From positions 4,566,001 to 4,630,000 of the forward strand of contig NZ_FNSW01000001.1 of the NCBI RefSeq assembly GCF_900104695.1: a stretch of DNA of 64,000 bases, given 5' to 3'. A model generated the notes under the pieces. The model worked only from the letters and a program-made list of their open reading frames with translations. It made no database searches and was not told the origin of the DNA. The position numbers and the translations under genes are program-made. Below, in pieces: positions 42,109-51,769 of the stretch (position 1 is the stretch's first letter; each line of letters starts with the position of its first letter). This DNA is from Paenibacillus sp. GP183 (GTDB lineage Bacteria; Bacillota; Bacilli; Paenibacillales; NBRC-103111).

Positions 42109-43620
42109 TTGGAGTGCGTCATAGATTGGTTTGAGCGAAGATGCCAGCTTCAGCCCGAACTCATTGCAGTAGTCAGTGGGGAAACCGGAGAAAGATGGAC
42201 TTACGGGGATATGGAGCGGCGTTTTCTGCGTCTGGCGGCATATTTACAAAGCGAAGGTGTCGGAAAAGGGGATCGTGTCGCTCTTTTATCGCCCAATGAT
42301 ATTTGTTATTTTGATTTGTTATTTGCCTGCGCCAAGCTGGGAGCTATTTTTGTTCCTTTAAATTGGCGTTTGGCCATTTCCGAGCTGGAATACATTTTAC
42401 AAAACTGCCGGCCGAAGGTCGTTGTGGTTCATCCGCAGTTGGCGGAATTTCAAGAAAATGCGGCTGCAGCATACGGATTGACTGAAGCTCTGAACAGCCC
42501 GTATAAGCTAATGAGCATAAGCGATTTGGAATCTCATCATAAAGTTGCGGCTCCTGAAGATTGTCCTGATCTGCATATTGACGACCCGCTGGCCATCATA
42601 TATACGGGTGGGACGACCGGGAAACCGAAAGGGGTTGTGTTGTCGCACCGTTCGATTTTTTGGAATGCGATCAACACGGTTGTCAGCTGGGATTTGACTT
42701 CCCGAGATATTACACCGACGTACATGCCTATGTTTCACACCGGTGGATTAAATGCGCTTTCCTTACCCGTCCTTCAAGCCGGAGGAACGGTTATTGTCTG
42801 CAAAACGTTTCGAGCCGAAGACTTTGTGCGGATCGTCAATCGCGAGCGCTGCACCCTTGTGCTGCTAGTGCCGACGATGTACCATATGCTGACGCAGTCC
42901 GACGCATTTGCTGAGGCGACTTTTCCAACTATGCATACGTTCCTGTCGGGAGGAGCGCCATGTCCTCATACGATCTACGATGCGTTTGCCTCGAAAGGGC
43001 TCGCTTTTAAGGAAGGCTACGGCATGACGGAAGCCGGACCTAACAATTTCTATATTCATCCGTCACATGCGGCGAAACGTGTAGGGTCAGTCGGCAAGTC
43101 GATGATGCTGAATGACATTAAGATTTCAAATGCGCAAGGTGAGACAGCAGCCGATGAAGAAGTTGGTGAAATCATGCTGCGTGGCGGACATTTGTTTCAC
43201 TCCTACTGGAATTTGCCGCAGGCGACCGAGGAGGCTTTTACAGACGGTTGGTTTCATACCGGCGATTTGGGCCGAAGGGATCAGGACGGCTATTATTACA
43301 TCATGGGCCGAAAAAAAGACATGATCATCACCGGCGGTGAAAACGTTTACCCTTTAGAAGTAGAGCATCTGCTTCAGCAGCATTCAGACGTGGTAGAAGC
43401 AGCTGTGGTTGGCATTCCGGATGAGAAATGGGGCGAACTCGTTACTGCCGTACTCGTACTGAAGGAGGGCTGCAGCTTGGATGAAGAAAGCATGAAGCAG
43501 TATTGCAAAGCTTCTATCGGCAAATACAAGGTTCCGAAGCGCTTTGTCGCAGTTGGTGAGCTTCCGAAAACGGCGGTAGGCAAAATCGATAAAAATCGTA
43601 TCATCAGCGAGATCAGGTAA
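42109..43620 (+). CDS. Acyl-CoA synthetase (AMP-forming)
   Basis: 503 residues, ANL superfamily: P-loop IIYTGGTTGKPKGV, EGYGMTEAGP, WFHTGDLGRRDQDGYYYI, GRKKDMIITGGENVYPLEVE and C-terminal PKTAVGKIDKNR with the catalytic Lys. It activates a carboxylic acid to its CoA thioester via an adenylate. Start TTG 42109, with only a weak AGGATGGGGG site. It leads the cluster with the BTAD regulator, the LIV-type importer and ketoacyl-synthase/FabG-like enzymes, so its substrate is probably the imported acid. Chain length is not predictable. Confidence 0.88.
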   Translation: MECVIDWFERRCQLQPELIAVVSGETGERWTYGDMERRFLRLAAYLQSEGVGKGDRVALLSPNDICYFDLLFACAKLGAIFVPLNWRLAISELEYILQNCRPKVVVVHPQLAEFQENAAAAYGLTEALNSPYKLMSISDLESHHKVAAPEDCPDLHIDDPLAIIYTGGTTGKPKGVVLSHRSIFWNAINTVVSWDLTSRDITPTYMPMFHTGGLNALSLPVLQAGGTVIVCKTFRAEDFVRIVNRERCTLVLLVPTMYHMLTQSDAFAEATFPTMHTFLSGGAPCPHTIYDAFASKGLAFKEGYGMTEAGPNNFYIHPSHAAKRVGSVGKSMMLNDIKISNAQGETAADEEVGEIMLRGGHLFHSYWNLPQATEEAFTDGWFHTGDLGRRDQDGYYYIMGRKKDMIITGGENVYPLEVEHLLQQHSDVVEAAVVGIPDEKWGELVTAVLVLKEGCSLDEESMKQYCKASIGKYKVPKRFVAVGELPKTAVGKIDKNRIISEIR

Positions 43621-43664
43621 TATGGTAAGATGGAGGAGAAACAGACTCAAACGGGAGCGTGCAG

Positions 43665-46600
43665 ATGAAGAACGTTAAATTCATCCTGAAAACAAAGCTA
43701 ACGCCGCCGCAAATGAAAAAACAGGTTTTACACAGAGCCGGATTAATCAAAAAATTAAAGCGGATGAACCAATATAAAATGACACTGGTCCACTCGGGGC
43801 CGGGCTACGGAAAAAGTACAGCCCTGGCTTCTTTTTTGCTTGCCGAATCAGCGACCTACAGCTGGTATTCAACAAGCGCTCACGACGATGACCTGCTTCC
43901 TTTTCTTCATTATCTCATTCACGCGCTTCGTTCTGTCTACCCATCCTTCGGCTCGGAGCTGCAAGAGCAATTGGCCGACAGCGAGCCTTATACGCGAAGC
44001 AAGGACATCATGGAGCTTTGCGAGGCTTTTATTAACGAGCTCATGCTTTTGCCCGAGGACAGCGTGCTCGTCATCGATGATTACCACTTCGTGGAGTCGT
44101 CGGTTGGAATCGATACCTTCATGAGTTATTTGCTTCAGCATTTGCCGGACGGCTTTCACCTTGTTCTGTCCAGTCGCTCGCGCCCCCATTGGGATTATTT
44201 AACTACCTTGAAAGTCAAAGGGGATCTTCTTGAGATCGGGGAAAAGGACCTTGCCTTTTCGGAAGAGGAAATCGAGGTGCTGTTCACAGACTGCTACGAG
44301 TATCCGCTCCAGCCTGAAGAAGCAGCGCAAATTTACCGGGTAACCGAAGGTTGGGCGATCGCCGTCCAGCTGATTTGGCAGCGATTATTGCTGGCGGGGG
44401 GCAGCGTCGCTTCCGTATTGACCGATCATGCGGATACGATGGGAGAGCTGTTCCGATTCTTGACGATGGAAGTGCTTTTGAAGCAGCCGCAGCATGTTCA
44501 GGGCTTTTTAGAGCAAACCTGTATTCTTGAAGATATGAGCTCCGAGATTTGCGACCATTTGCGGTCGAGTCAAGATTCCCAATATATATTGGAGTGGCTA
44601 AGCGCTCAAAGCTTGTTCATTGTTCCATTAGGAGAGGGTCATTATCGGTACCATGCTCTGTTTCGAGATTTTTTGCTAGGCCAATTGAATCGAAAAACTG
44701 AGGCTTTCGTAGATTTAAACCGAAAAGCTGCCCATTACTATAGGGGAAAAGGCTTGGAATTACAGGCTCTCTCCCATTTTGAAGCGATCGAGGATTGGCC
44801 TTCTTACACAGAGCTGCTGCAGGACTACGGCGGTACCATGCTGGAGAAAGGGCAGCTCGAAAGCCTTTTGGAAAAAATCGGGCGCGTGCCTGAACAGGGT
44901 AAAGACAAACGTTATTTACTTTGGATTTATGAAGGGGATATTTATCGGTACCGTTCGGCTTACGATCGGGCTGTCGAATGCTATATAAGAGGCGAAAAGC
45001 TTGCCGACGCCGTCGGTGATTTACTTAGCCGCAGCTTGGGTCTTGAAGGTCAGGCAAGAATTTATCTGGACACGATTCAGCCGGGAAAAGCGGAAGATCT
45101 GCTGTCTCAAGCCATCGAATTGTTAGAGCGTGTAGAGTCGTGCGGGAAGGAGCATTTTATCCGGCAGTACAGCTTGATGGCGGAAAACCTGATTAATTTG
45201 GGACGTGCTGCGGATGCCGAGGTTTGGTATGAGCGCTGTCGCAGTCTGCGTCACGATTTTCATGAGGATCTGCTCGAGGCCAGATTGCATCTTCGGACCG
45301 GAAGGCTGAAGCAATCCAAAAAAATGATTGAGTTCAGCAGGCACCGCCAAACATGGCCCGGCGAGAATCCATTACCGCGCTCGCACAGGGAAGCGGATAT
45401 CTTGCTTTCGCTTATTGAGGCTATGCTCGGTGAGCCTGAGGAAGCCAAGCGGTTGGCGCAGCAGGGCATGATGCAGGGGATCCAGTTGAAGGCCCCTTTT
45501 GTGGAGGCGTGCGGCTGGATGCGGCTCGGGCATGCGGCACAGCTGCTTCCGAAATATGACTTCTCGGTTGCGTTAACCTGCTATCAAACGTCTTTGGACA
45601 TTATGGAGCGGCTCAACGTTTCAAGAGGACGTGCAGAACCGTTAATGGGCCTCGGGCTCCTCTATGCCCGTGAAGGATCATATGATACAGCGGACAGGTT
45701 TAGCATGGAAGCCTTGGCGGAAACCGAGAAAGTGAAGGATGAGTGGCTTTCTACACTGATCCGCTTAGGTATAGGGATTACGGCCTTTTATGATGGCCGC
45801 TGCGGAGAAGCGGAAACACTTTTTGCCGAGTGCCGCGAGCGGTTTATGCATTGCGGAGACAGCTACGGCGTAACCGTGACACTTCTGTGGCAGGCGCTGC
45901 TTGCTTATCAGGAGGAGCCTGGCGTTGAGTTCCTGATTCACATGGAGCGTTTCCTGAAGCAGGCGCAGACCGGACAATACGACTTTCTGATTCAAAAAAG
46001 AACATTGTTCGGCCCACGGAATATCCAGCAGCTGGCTCCACTCTTGATTGAAGCTCAGAAGCAGGATATTCAAGCCCATTATGTGAACATCTTGCTCACC
46101 AAGCTGGGTATGGAACATTTAACCTATCACCCTGGCTATACGCTGCGCATTGAAACACTGGGAAGCTTTAAAGTTTGGCTTGGGGATCAAGCTATTGTTG
46201 AGAAAAATTGGCAGCGCGGGAAAGCGAAGGAGCTTTTTCAGCTGCTTGTCAACAAAAGGCAGCAGCTCGTGCCGAAGGACGAAATTATCTCGCTGCTGTT
46301 CGGCGAGTTGAGTGAAAATGCGGCTAATCGCGATTTTAAGGTTGCGCTAAACGCCTTAAATACGACCCTTGAGCCGCAGAGGCGGGCTCGCTCAACGCCA
46401 TTTTTCATTCAGCGTCATGGCAGCGCTTACGGATTGAACCTTGCTTCCGGGCTGGAGCTTGATGCGGTAGAGTTTGAATTATGGATCCGCGCCGGGCTGG
46501 AGGAACAGGATGCTGCCCAGGCGATCCATGCTTTGGAAAAAGGTCTTGCCCTCTACAAAGGGGATTATATGCCGGATCGACGCTATCAGGACTGGAGCAT

Positions 46601-46910
46601 TGAGGAACGGGAGAGGCTGCAGGTGCTTTATTTGCGAGGCAGTGAAAAGCTGGCAAAATTATACCAGGAAGAACAAAGATATGAAGCGTCCATTCATTGG
46701 TGCGAGCAAATTCTCGAAAAAGATTGCTGCTGGGAGGAGGCCTACCGTCTCTTGATGCTCAGCCACAGTACATTGAACAATCGGAATCAGGCCATCAAGT
46801 GGTACAAAAAATGCTGCCGTGTGCTTGAACGCGAGCTCGGCGTCAAACCGATGGCGGCGACAACGCGTATGTACGAATCGCTGCTTGCTTCGAATGCAAC
46901 TCATTTGTAA
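43665..46910 (+). CDS. STAND/MalT-like ATPase transcriptional activator with a C-terminal BTAD domain
   Basis: 1081 residues. The N-terminal NTPase has Walker A SGPGYGKST (about 45-52), Walker B VLVIDDYHF and the MalT-family VTEGWAIAVQL, then a long TPR-like helical array. From about 827 comes a winged-helix domain (LGSFKVWLGDQAIVEKNWQR) followed by a BTAD (about 925-1075; ERELGVKPMAATTRMYE). So the output is SARP-like rather than the GerE/LuxR helix-turn-helix usual for MalT. It probably activates the neighbouring cluster on binding an acyl-CoA or similar. GGGAG seven bases before ATG 43665 decides the start. Confidence 0.85.
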   Translation: MKNVKFILKTKLTPPQMKKQVLHRAGLIKKLKRMNQYKMTLVHSGPGYGKSTALASFLLAESATYSWYSTSAHDDDLLPFLHYLIHALRSVYPSFGSELQEQLADSEPYTRSKDIMELCEAFINELMLLPEDSVLVIDDYHFVESSVGIDTFMSYLLQHLPDGFHLVLSSRSRPHWDYLTTLKVKGDLLEIGEKDLAFSEEEIEVLFTDCYEYPLQPEEAAQIYRVTEGWAIAVQLIWQRLLLAGGSVASVLTDHADTMGELFRFLTMEVLLKQPQHVQGFLEQTCILEDMSSEICDHLRSSQDSQYILEWLSAQSLFIVPLGEGHYRYHALFRDFLLGQLNRKTEAFVDLNRKAAHYYRGKGLELQALSHFEAIEDWPSYTELLQDYGGTMLEKGQLESLLEKIGRVPEQGKDKRYLLWIYEGDIYRYRSAYDRAVECYIRGEKLADAVGDLLSRSLGLEGQARIYLDTIQPGKAEDLLSQAIELLERVESCGKEHFIRQYSLMAENLINLGRAADAEVWYERCRSLRHDFHEDLLEARLHLRTGRLKQSKKMIEFSRHRQTWPGENPLPRSHREADILLSLIEAMLGEPEEAKRLAQQGMMQGIQLKAPFVEACGWMRLGHAAQLLPKYDFSVALTCYQTSLDIMERLNVSRGRAEPLMGLGLLYAREGSYDTADRFSMEALAETEKVKDEWLSTLIRLGIGITAFYDGRCGEAETLFAECRERFMHCGDSYGVTVTLLWQALLAYQEEPGVEFLIHMERFLKQAQTGQYDFLIQKRTLFGPRNIQQLAPLLIEAQKQDIQAHYVNILLTKLGMEHLTYHPGYTLRIETLGSFKVWLGDQAIVEKNWQRGKAKELFQLLVNKRQQLVPKDEIISLLFGELSENAANRDFKVALNALNTTLEPQRRARSTPFFIQRHGSAYGLNLASGLELDAVEFELWIRAGLEEQDAAQAIHALEKGLALYKGDYMPDRRYQDWSIEERERLQVLYLRGSEKLAKLYQEEQRYEASIHWCEQILEKDCCWEEAYRLLMLSHSTLNNRNQAIKWYKKCCRVLERELGVKPMAATTRMYESLLASNATHL

Positions 46911-46962
46911 CCCCTTCTCCTTATGATGAGATTATCTTGAAATATTAAGGGGGATTTAGTCG

Positions 46963-48243
46963 ATGTCTTACAAAAAACGGATTCGCGGAGGAAGCCTTGC
47001 GCTTCTCTCAGCACTTTTTCTATTTACTACAGCTTGCGGTACCAGCAGCAACAGCGGTGGCAGCAGTGCTTCTCCAAGCGGCAACAGCAGCAGTCCGGCA
47101 ACGACCGTAAATGCAAGCGCTTCACCAAAAAAAGACCCGATCAAGGTCGGTGTTCTTGCTTCCATGACCGGAGCCCTTGAAAGCTATGGCAAACAAACGA
47201 CGAGAGGCTTCGAATTAGGTCTTGATTATGCAACCAAAGGAACGAAAGAAGTGAACGGTCGTCCGATTCAATTCATCATTGAGGACACCGAAACGAAATC
47301 CGACGTAGCCGTTCAGAAAGCGACGAAGCTGCTGGAGAAAGACAAGGTGGACTTCCTGGTCGGTTCTTCCAGCTCCGCCGACACGCTGGCTGTCTTGCCG
47401 CTGGCTTTGGAATACAAAAAACCGATTATCGTCGAACCCGCAGCGGCTGACAGCATTACCGGCGCCAGCTGGAATAAATACGTTTTTCGTACAGCTCGTA
47501 ATTCCTCGCAGGATGCGGTTGCGGGGGCAGCAGCCATCGCCAAGCAGGGTACGAAAATCGCCACTTTTGCTCCGGACAGCGCCTTCGGACGCGACGGCGT
47601 CAAAGCTTTTAAAGCCGCTGCCGAGAAGCTGGGTGCCAAATTCGTCGCCGAAGAGTATGCAGACGCGAAAGCAACTGATTTCACCGCCAATATCCAAAAG
47701 ATCATCCAGGCTAAGCCGGATTACTTGTTTGTCGTATGGGCGGGTGCGAACTCACCTTGGAAGCAGCTTCAGGATATGAAGGTGCAGCAAGGGGGAATCA
47801 AGATTTCCACGGGAGCTCCGGATATCGCAGCGCTGAAAACAATGAACGATCTCGTTGGAATGGAAGGCTTTACTGTTTATTACAACACACTCCCACAAAA
47901 TGATGCCAACAAGTGGTTGGTTGATGAACACAAGAAGCGTTTTAACGGCGAAGTGCCGGATCTGTTTACACCGGGCGGTATGTCAGCGGCGATTGCCATT
48001 GTCGAAGCCATCAAGAAGACGAATGGGGAAACCAATGCGGATAAGCTCATAACCGCTATGGAAGGCATGACATTTGATACGCCAAAAGGAAAAATGAAAT
48101 TCCGTGCGGAAGATCACCAGGCGCTGCAGTCCTTGTTTGCCATTAAGCTGGAGAAGAAGGACGGCTTCGATTATCCTGTACCCGTACTCATCCGCGAATT
48201 GACCATGGATGAGACAGCACCGCCGATCGTGAACAAAAAATAA
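46963..48243 (+). CDS. ABC transporter substrate-binding lipoprotein, branched-chain amino acid/amide type
   Basis: 426 residues with lipobox FTTAC (Cys25), a Ser/Gly/Pro linker and a Peripla_BP_6 domain (IKVGVLASMTGALESYGKQT, FIIEDTETKSDVAVQKATKL, VGSSSSADTLAVLPLALEY). The family binds leucine-type amino acids, amides, urea or aromatic and fatty acids. With an acyl-CoA ligase nearby, a carboxylic acid ligand is as likely as an amino acid. It opens a five-gene importer operon. Confidence 0.9.
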   Translation: MSYKKRIRGGSLALLSALFLFTTACGTSSNSGGSSASPSGNSSSPATTVNASASPKKDPIKVGVLASMTGALESYGKQTTRGFELGLDYATKGTKEVNGRPIQFIIEDTETKSDVAVQKATKLLEKDKVDFLVGSSSSADTLAVLPLALEYKKPIIVEPAAADSITGASWNKYVFRTARNSSQDAVAGAAAIAKQGTKIATFAPDSAFGRDGVKAFKAAAEKLGAKFVAEEYADAKATDFTANIQKIIQAKPDYLFVVWAGANSPWKQLQDMKVQQGGIKISTGAPDIAALKTMNDLVGMEGFTVYYNTLPQNDANKWLVDEHKKRFNGEVPDLFTPGGMSAAIAIVEAIKKTNGETNADKLITAMEGMTFDTPKGKMKFRAEDHQALQSLFAIKLEKKDGFDYPVPVLIRELTMDETAPPIVNKK

Positions 48244-48260
48244 ATCAGCAAGGTGATCTT

Positions 48261-49025
48261 ATGGAACCTATTCTGGAAACTCGTGAGTTGACGATCGCCT
48301 TCGACGGCCATGTGGCAGTGAACAGTATCAGCTTGAAGGTCCCGCCTCGTCATTTTCTGTCCATCATCGGACCGAATGGCGCCGGAAAGACGACTTTATT
48401 CAATCTGCTAAGCGGGGAACTACAGCCGACTCATGGAAGCATCTTGTTCAAGGGGGCAGACATCACACGTCTGTCTCCTCCTCTTCGAACGAGAAAGGGG
48501 ATGGGGCGATCATTTCAAATCACCAATGTATTTCCCAATCTGACTGTGCTCGAAAATGTGCGTTTGGCTGTACAATCCTGCGCGGGTGTGCGGTTCAATT
48601 TTTTCTCATCACTGTCCCGGTTCAAGCAATTCGAGGAGGAAGCCTATCACCTTCTGCAGACCGTACTGCTGGATGGCAAGCACAATTCACTTGCTCAGCA
48701 TCTGGCCCACGGTGAGAAACGGAAGCTGGAAATCGCCATGCTGCTTGCGCTGAAATCGGAGCTCTTGCTGCTTGACGAGCCGACAGCCGGCATTTCCATC
48801 GAGGAGGTTCCGACAATCCTTGACGTGCTGCGCCGCATTAAGGAGCAGGGGGATAAAACGATTCTCCTGATCGAACATAAGATGGACATGGTGCTTGACT
48901 TATCAGACAGCATCACCGTATTGTTCAACGGGAAGTTTCTGGCGAATGGTTCTCCACAGGACATCATGAACAATGAATTGGTACAGTCGGCTTACTTGGG
49001 AGGGCATTATGATGACGCTTCTTAA
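48261..49025 (+). CDS. ABC transporter ATP-binding protein, LivG-like
   Basis: 254 residues with Walker A GPNGAGKTT, an atypical LivG-style signature HGEKRKLEIA, Walker B LLLLDEPTAGIS and switch His in LLIEHKMD. AAGGTG precedes the ATG. It overlaps the next gene and forms the ATPase heterodimer with it. Confidence 0.92.
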   Translation: MEPILETRELTIAFDGHVAVNSISLKVPPRHFLSIIGPNGAGKTTLFNLLSGELQPTHGSILFKGADITRLSPPLRTRKGMGRSFQITNVFPNLTVLENVRLAVQSCAGVRFNFFSSLSRFKQFEEEAYHLLQTVLLDGKHNSLAQHLAHGEKRKLEIAMLLALKSELLLLDEPTAGISIEEVPTILDVLRRIKEQGDKTILLIEHKMDMVLDLSDSITVLFNGKFLANGSPQDIMNNELVQSAYLGGHYDDAS

Positions 49026-49716
49026 GGTAGAGCAAATTGAAACCTATATCCAGCAGTATCACATTCTTCAAGGAGTTTCCTTCGAGGTGCAAAAAGGTGA
49101 AATTACGGTGCTTTTTGGCCGGAATGGAGCCGGCAAAACGACGACACTGCGATCGATTCTGGGACTGAATCCGATTTCCAAAGGCCGCATTACTTTTCGC
49201 GGAGAAAGCATCGGCGCTCTTCCCACCTATGAAATCTCCCGCAAAGGCATCGGTTATGTGCCTGAGGATCAAGGCGTTTTCAAGGATTTAACGGTGGAGG
49301 AAAACATGCGGATTTCTATTCTCAAGAGAGATGATGACGCCCTCGAGAAACAGGAATGGATCCTCAATCTATTCCCCGATCTCAAGACACTTTGGCATCG
49401 GAAGTCCGGCCTGTTAAGCGGAGGTCAGAAGCAGATGCTGGCTTTGGCAAGAGCGTATGTCGGGGATAATGAACTGCTGTTGGTCGATGAGCCCAGCAAG
49501 GGGCTGGCGCCTATCGTCGTGGAGAAGGTCATGCAGGCCATCAAGCAGATGAAGGAAAAAACAACCGTGCTGCTTGTCGAGCAAAATTTTTTCATGGCCA
49601 GCACGATTGGCGACCGGTTTTATATCGTGGATGAGGGAAGAATTGTACACCACGGCGAAATGAAGGAACTCAAAGAAGACCAGGACGCGCGTAAGAAATA
49701 CTTGGGGATAGCGTAA
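49012..49716 (+). CDS. ABC transporter ATP-binding protein, LivF-like
   Basis: 234 residues from ATG 49012, seven bases after GGGAGGG; ATG 49009 is possible. Walker A GRNGAGKTT, signature LSGGQKQMLALAR, Walker B LLLVDEPSKGLAP, LLVEQNF. These are typical LivF features. The start lies inside livG-like, so the two are coupled. Confidence 0.92.
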   Translation: MTLLKVEQIETYIQQYHILQGVSFEVQKGEITVLFGRNGAGKTTTLRSILGLNPISKGRITFRGESIGALPTYEISRKGIGYVPEDQGVFKDLTVEENMRISILKRDDDALEKQEWILNLFPDLKTLWHRKSGLLSGGQKQMLALARAYVGDNELLLVDEPSKGLAPIVVEKVMQAIKQMKEKTTVLLVEQNFFMASTIGDRFYIVDEGRIVHHGEMKELKEDQDARKKYLGIA

Positions 49717-49730
49717 AGGCGGTTGGAAGC

Positions 49731-50591
49731 ATGGATGTGATCATCAGTTTATTCGTCAATGGGCTGGCCACCGGTATGCTGATCTTTTTACTGGCGGCTG
49801 GTCTCTCATTAATATTCGGTTTGATGGACGTACTGAATTTTGGCCATGGCGGATTGTTTGCTTGGGGCGCTTATATGGGCGTTTGGGTTTATATGCGTAC
49901 CGGGAGCTTTATTCTGGCTATTATCGGAGCCGTCCTGGCAGGTGTTGCGATAGGGTGGATCATGGAGCGGTGGATCATTCGGCCCGTCTATGGGAACCAT
50001 CTGCAGCAAATATTGGTGACATTGGGCGTTATGCTCGTCCTCACCGAAATGCTCAAGGTTGTCTGGGGACCCAGCCAGCTGAGCGCGGTTGTACCTCCTT
50101 ATCTGGATGGCAGTTGGCAGCTTGGCGGAGTCATATTGATCAAATATCGACTATTTATCATCATCGTCGGACTTCTGCTGTTTGTTGGATTGCAGCTGAT
50201 GCTGAACCGAACCAAGCTTGGACTCGTTGTTCGAGCGGGTGTAATGAATAAAGATATGGTGCAGGCGCTCGGCTACAACATTAAACGGATTTTTTCACTC
50301 GTCTTTATGCTCGGTGCAGGGATGGCAGCACTAGGGGGCGTTCTGCTTGCTCCATACTCCGGAGTCATTTTCGCTGAAATGGGCATGCAGTTTGCGATTT
50401 TGGCGTTTATCGTCGTTGTCATCGGGGGAATGGGTTCGGTACAAGGTTCAGCGGTCGCTTCCGTTCTGGTTGGACTTTCGGGGGCTTTCATGTCTTATTA
50501 TGCGCCAGATTTGTCTTTAGCGGTCAACATGCTGCTGATGGTGTTAGTGCTTCTGGTCAAACCTTCTGGATTATATGGATTGAAGAGGTGA
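49731..50591 (+). CDS. Branched-chain-type ABC permease, LivH-like
   Basis: 286 residues, about eight membrane helices. LSLIFGLMDVLNFGHGGLFAWGAY at residues 25-48 is the LivH hallmark (cited in part: LNFGHGG), and FIVVVIGGMGSVQGS is in the C-terminal half. It follows livF-like by 14 bases and pairs with the LivM-like permease. Confidence 0.92.
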   Translation: MDVIISLFVNGLATGMLIFLLAAGLSLIFGLMDVLNFGHGGLFAWGAYMGVWVYMRTGSFILAIIGAVLAGVAIGWIMERWIIRPVYGNHLQQILVTLGVMLVLTEMLKVVWGPSQLSAVVPPYLDGSWQLGGVILIKYRLFIIIVGLLLFVGLQLMLNRTKLGLVVRAGVMNKDMVQALGYNIKRIFSLVFMLGAGMAALGGVLLAPYSGVIFAEMGMQFAILAFIVVVIGGMGSVQGSAVASVLVGLSGAFMSYYAPDLSLAVNMLLMVLVLLVKPSGLYGLKR

Positions 50592-50595
50592 AGGC

Positions 50596-51594
50596 ATGCT
50601 GCAAAAAGTTTCACGTTATCCATTAGGCCTGTCGCCTGTCATCATTGTGATGCTGCTCGCGGCATTCCCGCTCATGAATGATTCACGCAGTATATTGATT
50701 CTCTTGACCAAAATATTTATCTTTGCCGTGTTCGCAATGAGCTATGATCTCCTGCTTGGCTATACCGGCATAGTTTCGTTCGGGCATGCCATGTTTTTCG
50801 GCATAGGCGCCTATTCGGTTGGCATCGTGATGAACCAGTTCGGCGATTCAATAGGCCATCTTCTGCTCGCATTGCTGATCGGCGTGCTATTGGCGGCGGC
50901 TGTCAGTTATGTAGTTGGCATTTTGTCCTTGCGGCTGCAAAGTCATTTTTATGCGATGCTAACGCTGGCCTTTGCCGGGCTCTTTACAGTATTAGCCGAT
51001 AAATGGCGTTCTGTCACCAAAGGGGAGGACGGCTTTCCGTTTCCCGTCCCTGAGCTTATTCGGGACCGTATGTTCTTCTATTATGCTGCACTCGTATTTA
51101 TGGTGGTGCTGTTCTTGCTGCTTCGCCGGTTTACACGCTCTCCCTTGGGGAAAGTACTGCAGGCCATTCGTGAAAATGAGCAGCGAACCGCTTCCCTTGG
51201 TTATCAGGTCGTGCATTACAAAGTGATTGCCAGTGTTGTGGCAGGTGTAGTTGCGGCTTTAAGCGGTGCCATGTACGGCATGACACTGCGATTTGTCAAC
51301 ACATCTGTTTTTTCCATGGACATGACGCTGAATGCATTGCTGATGACCATTATCGGCGGCATTGGTACGCTTTACGGTGGTGTCATTGGGGCGACGCTCA
51401 TTGAACTGGCGCACGAGCTATTGACGAGTTTATCCAAGGTTCATCCGATTTTCGAGCGTTGGATCATCTTTTTCGGTTTACTGTACATTTTGGTCGTAAT
51501 GGTGTTCCCTAAGGGCATCGCAGGAACGATTAAGCTATGGGCGCAGCGAAAAAAACCGCCATCGGCAAGAAAGCGAGATGATGTGTCATGGTAG
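50596..51594 (+). CDS. Branched-chain-type ABC permease, LivM-like
   Basis: 332 residues, multiple membrane helices, with the LivM hallmarks YTGIVSFGHAMFFGIGAY and TIIGGIGTLYGGVIGA. GAGGTGAAGG precedes the ATG four bases after livH-like. The charged C-terminus (QRKKPPSARKRDD) overlaps the next small gene by seven bases. Confidence 0.92.
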   Translation: MLQKVSRYPLGLSPVIIVMLLAAFPLMNDSRSILILLTKIFIFAVFAMSYDLLLGYTGIVSFGHAMFFGIGAYSVGIVMNQFGDSIGHLLLALLIGVLLAAAVSYVVGILSLRLQSHFYAMLTLAFAGLFTVLADKWRSVTKGEDGFPFPVPELIRDRMFFYYAALVFMVVLFLLLRRFTRSPLGKVLQAIRENEQRTASLGYQVVHYKVIASVVAGVVAALSGAMYGMTLRFVNTSVFSMDMTLNALLMTIIGGIGTLYGGVIGATLIELAHELLTSLSKVHPIFERWIIFFGLLYILVVMVFPKGIAGTIKLWAQRKKPPSARKRDDVSW

Positions 51595-51764
51595 AGCCGC
51601 AGGCAGTATCTTCCTTTGTTCTGCGATTTAGCCCGATCGAAGCGGCTGAAACGGAAAGTCAATGGCGTATACGCGTCACCCATGTTCAGGGAGAGGACGA
51701 GATTATCGTACATTCGCTCCCCGCAGCGATGAATTTTATAGAAGAGATCTTAAAAAGAGGGTAA
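51588..51764 (+). CDS. Small protein of 58 residues, unknown
   Basis: The ATG at 51588 overlaps the LivM-like stop, and the ORF ends six bases before the ketoacyl-synthase-like start, so it fits an operon gap exactly. The product begins MVEPQAVSSFVLRFSPIE and ends IEEILKRG. It is acidic, with no membrane segment or signal peptide, and looks like a short beta-strand pair followed by a helix. There is only a weak ribosome binding site, so translational coupling to the LivM-like gene is likely. A small accessory subunit or oligomerisation partner of the next enzyme is conceivable; no family is recognised. Confidence 0.6.
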   Translation: MVEPQAVSSFVLRFSPIEAAETESQWRIRVTHVQGEDEIIVHSLPAAMNFIEEILKRG

Positions 51765-51769
51765 AACAC

